Shown here: piece after piece, positions 5,680-6,697 of the stretch | Layout of the letters: the number at the start of each line of letters is the position of its first letter | Position numbering within the stretch: position 1 is the first letter of the stretch | Source: CAYXDR01 sp046498185 | GTDB lineage: Bacteria; Desulfobacterota; DSM-4660; Desulfatiglandales; Desulfatiglandaceae | NCBI GenBank assembly: GCA_046498185.1 | Contig: JAWOBE010000207.1 | Coordinates: 1-6,697, forward strand | DNA length: 6,697 nucleotides | Reading direction: 5' to 3' | Program-made: the position numbers and the translations under genes | Notes under the pieces: generated by a model | Database searches by the model: none | Seen by the model: only the letters and a program-made list of their open reading frames with translations | What the model was told of the DNA's origin: nothing

Positions 5680-6697
5680 CTACAAGGCTATCTTCTCAGC
5701 TCCGCCCCCGGCCACATTAAAATGCATCTGTCTTCGGATACGAACGATATCTTCAGCCGTTGGAGGAAACGGGTAATTGCGCATCTCAGGGCCGGGAATT
5801 TGCAAAAGGCCTGTTGCAGGCCACCTGGCCGTCGTACCCGGTGCAACCACTGGTCCGAAACGGCTCACCAGAATCGATGACCCTTTCAAGTTCTTCGGCG
5901 GGCAATCCATAGTGCACGATGCGTCCCGATTCATCCCATTTCATCCGTTCCGCCCGTGACAACCCGCCATCTATCAGGTATCGTGCTATTTGAACACGCC
6001 TGTATTGGTCCATAGGCGGTTGAGGATGATTTTCCATTGCAGAACATGGTTCCGGGAAAAAAGATGAGTGCTTCCGCCGAGATCCCTGGCCCTCTGGATG
6101 GCATTGCACATTTCTTCTTCTGTTTCCCCCATGCCCACCATGAAATGAGGCCCGGCGTTACCTTTCCCGAATAACTCGAGTGACTCTTCGAGGCATGCCC
6201 AATAGCGCTCCCATCGATGCGGTCCGGAAACGCCTTTCCCCCTGTATTTATCGAAAAGTTTCTCTGTTGCAAGATCTATCGCTACGCCTATTTTATCTGC
6301 GCCGGCCTTTTTGAAAGCCACGAGGTCATCATATTCCAGCACCGTAGGTGCAATCAACAACGATACAGGAACATCGAAACTCCGCCTAAGCCTGGAGCAA
6401 ATTTCCATCGTGTCGGCCACAGCCCGTTTCCTTGTGACCATTGATATGCAGATACGCTTCACGCGATCCTGGCGAACGCGGATCCGCTCTATAATATCAA
6501 CGAGAGAATACGTGGGCCAGCTCACACGAATAAAGCTTTTCTCCCGGTACGCACCTTCTCTTTTCCCATTCAAGCCACAATACGCACACCTTGCAATACA
6601 ACCGTTCTCATAAGTTAAGAGTAAATTGATGCAATAAAGTTTCGCGCCCCTGTAAAACAAACCTTTTTTTAAATCGAGAGTCAGCGCCGCAGCCAGG
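5680..6697 (-). pseudogene. Radical SAM protein, biotin-synthase-related, broken by two frameshifts, 5' end outside the window
   Basis: The frame is open to the right edge, so the N-terminus is missing. The first segment (6697 to about 6060) carries the radical SAM cluster motif CIARCAYC (CxxxCxxC) after INLLLTYENG. It also has GADKIGVAIDLATEKLFD, GPHRWERYW and FMVGMGETEEEM, all typical of the BioB-related branch. At a run of six A (6057-6062) homology moves to another frame, which runs on as PQPPMDQYRR, IARYLIDGGLSR, SGEPFRTSGC and ACNRPFANSRP until a TGA at 5788. Near 5786-5797 it moves again, to GPEMRNYPFPP and the final ...GAEKIAL with TAG at 5680. The three pieces join into one plausible C-terminus with an extra Cys pair (C-x8-C). 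Domain content could fit a LipS-type lipoyl synthase or an unassigned BioB relative. Sequencing error is an alternative to a true pseudogene. Confidence 0.75.

Noticed and set aside
6057..6062. Programmed -1 frameshift on T6 in the radical SAM gene
   Set aside because: The frame-0 codons do not form a canonical X-XXY-YYZ heptamer, and a second unrelated frame break follows about 270 bp downstream. Mutation or sequence error is simpler.

Overview
The window holds a complete TRAP-transporter operon, read leftward on the minus strand like every other gene seen here. It suggests an anaerobic bacterium, perhaps Desulfobacterota. The grounds are a corrinoid/folate methyltransferase of the acetogenesis or one-carbon type, a biotin-synthase-related radical SAM protein, and a Tat-exported TRAP binding protein. 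The taxonomy is inference; no rRNA or marker gene is present.

Layout in the direction of transcription (right to left): (1) 6697-5680, a radical SAM gene whose start lies outside the window and whose reading frame is broken twice. (2) 5679-5247, a 433-bp intergenic control region with a good sigma-70 promoter, a weaker one, and two GGTAAGACC operators of the PdhR/LldR (GntR/FCD) type. It also has an inverted repeat between the operators and a leader hairpin. (3) 5246-2101, dctP, dctQ and dctM. A very strong hairpin lies in the dctP-dctQ gap, and dctQ and dctM overlap by 4 bp. (4) 2027-1275, two small membrane proteins of unknown function, the first with a PH-like cytoplasmic part, followed by a rho-independent terminator at 1180-1218. 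(5) 1117-608, a small alpha/beta-hydrolase of the YqiA type. (6) 530-1, the N-terminal 176 codons of a methyltetrahydrofolate:corrinoid methyltransferase, cut by the window edge.

How the parts may work together: the binding protein resembles the TakP branch of DctP proteins, which bind 2-oxo acids such as pyruvate, or lactate. The control region carries two copies of the operator core used by pyruvate- or lactate-sensing GntR regulators, about nine helical turns apart, with a possible promoter between them. The two observations are independent. Together they suggest a pyruvate/lactate-responsive uptake operon controlled by DNA looping. The regulator gene is not in the window. The two small membrane proteins sit between the transporter and its terminator and may be accessory factors.
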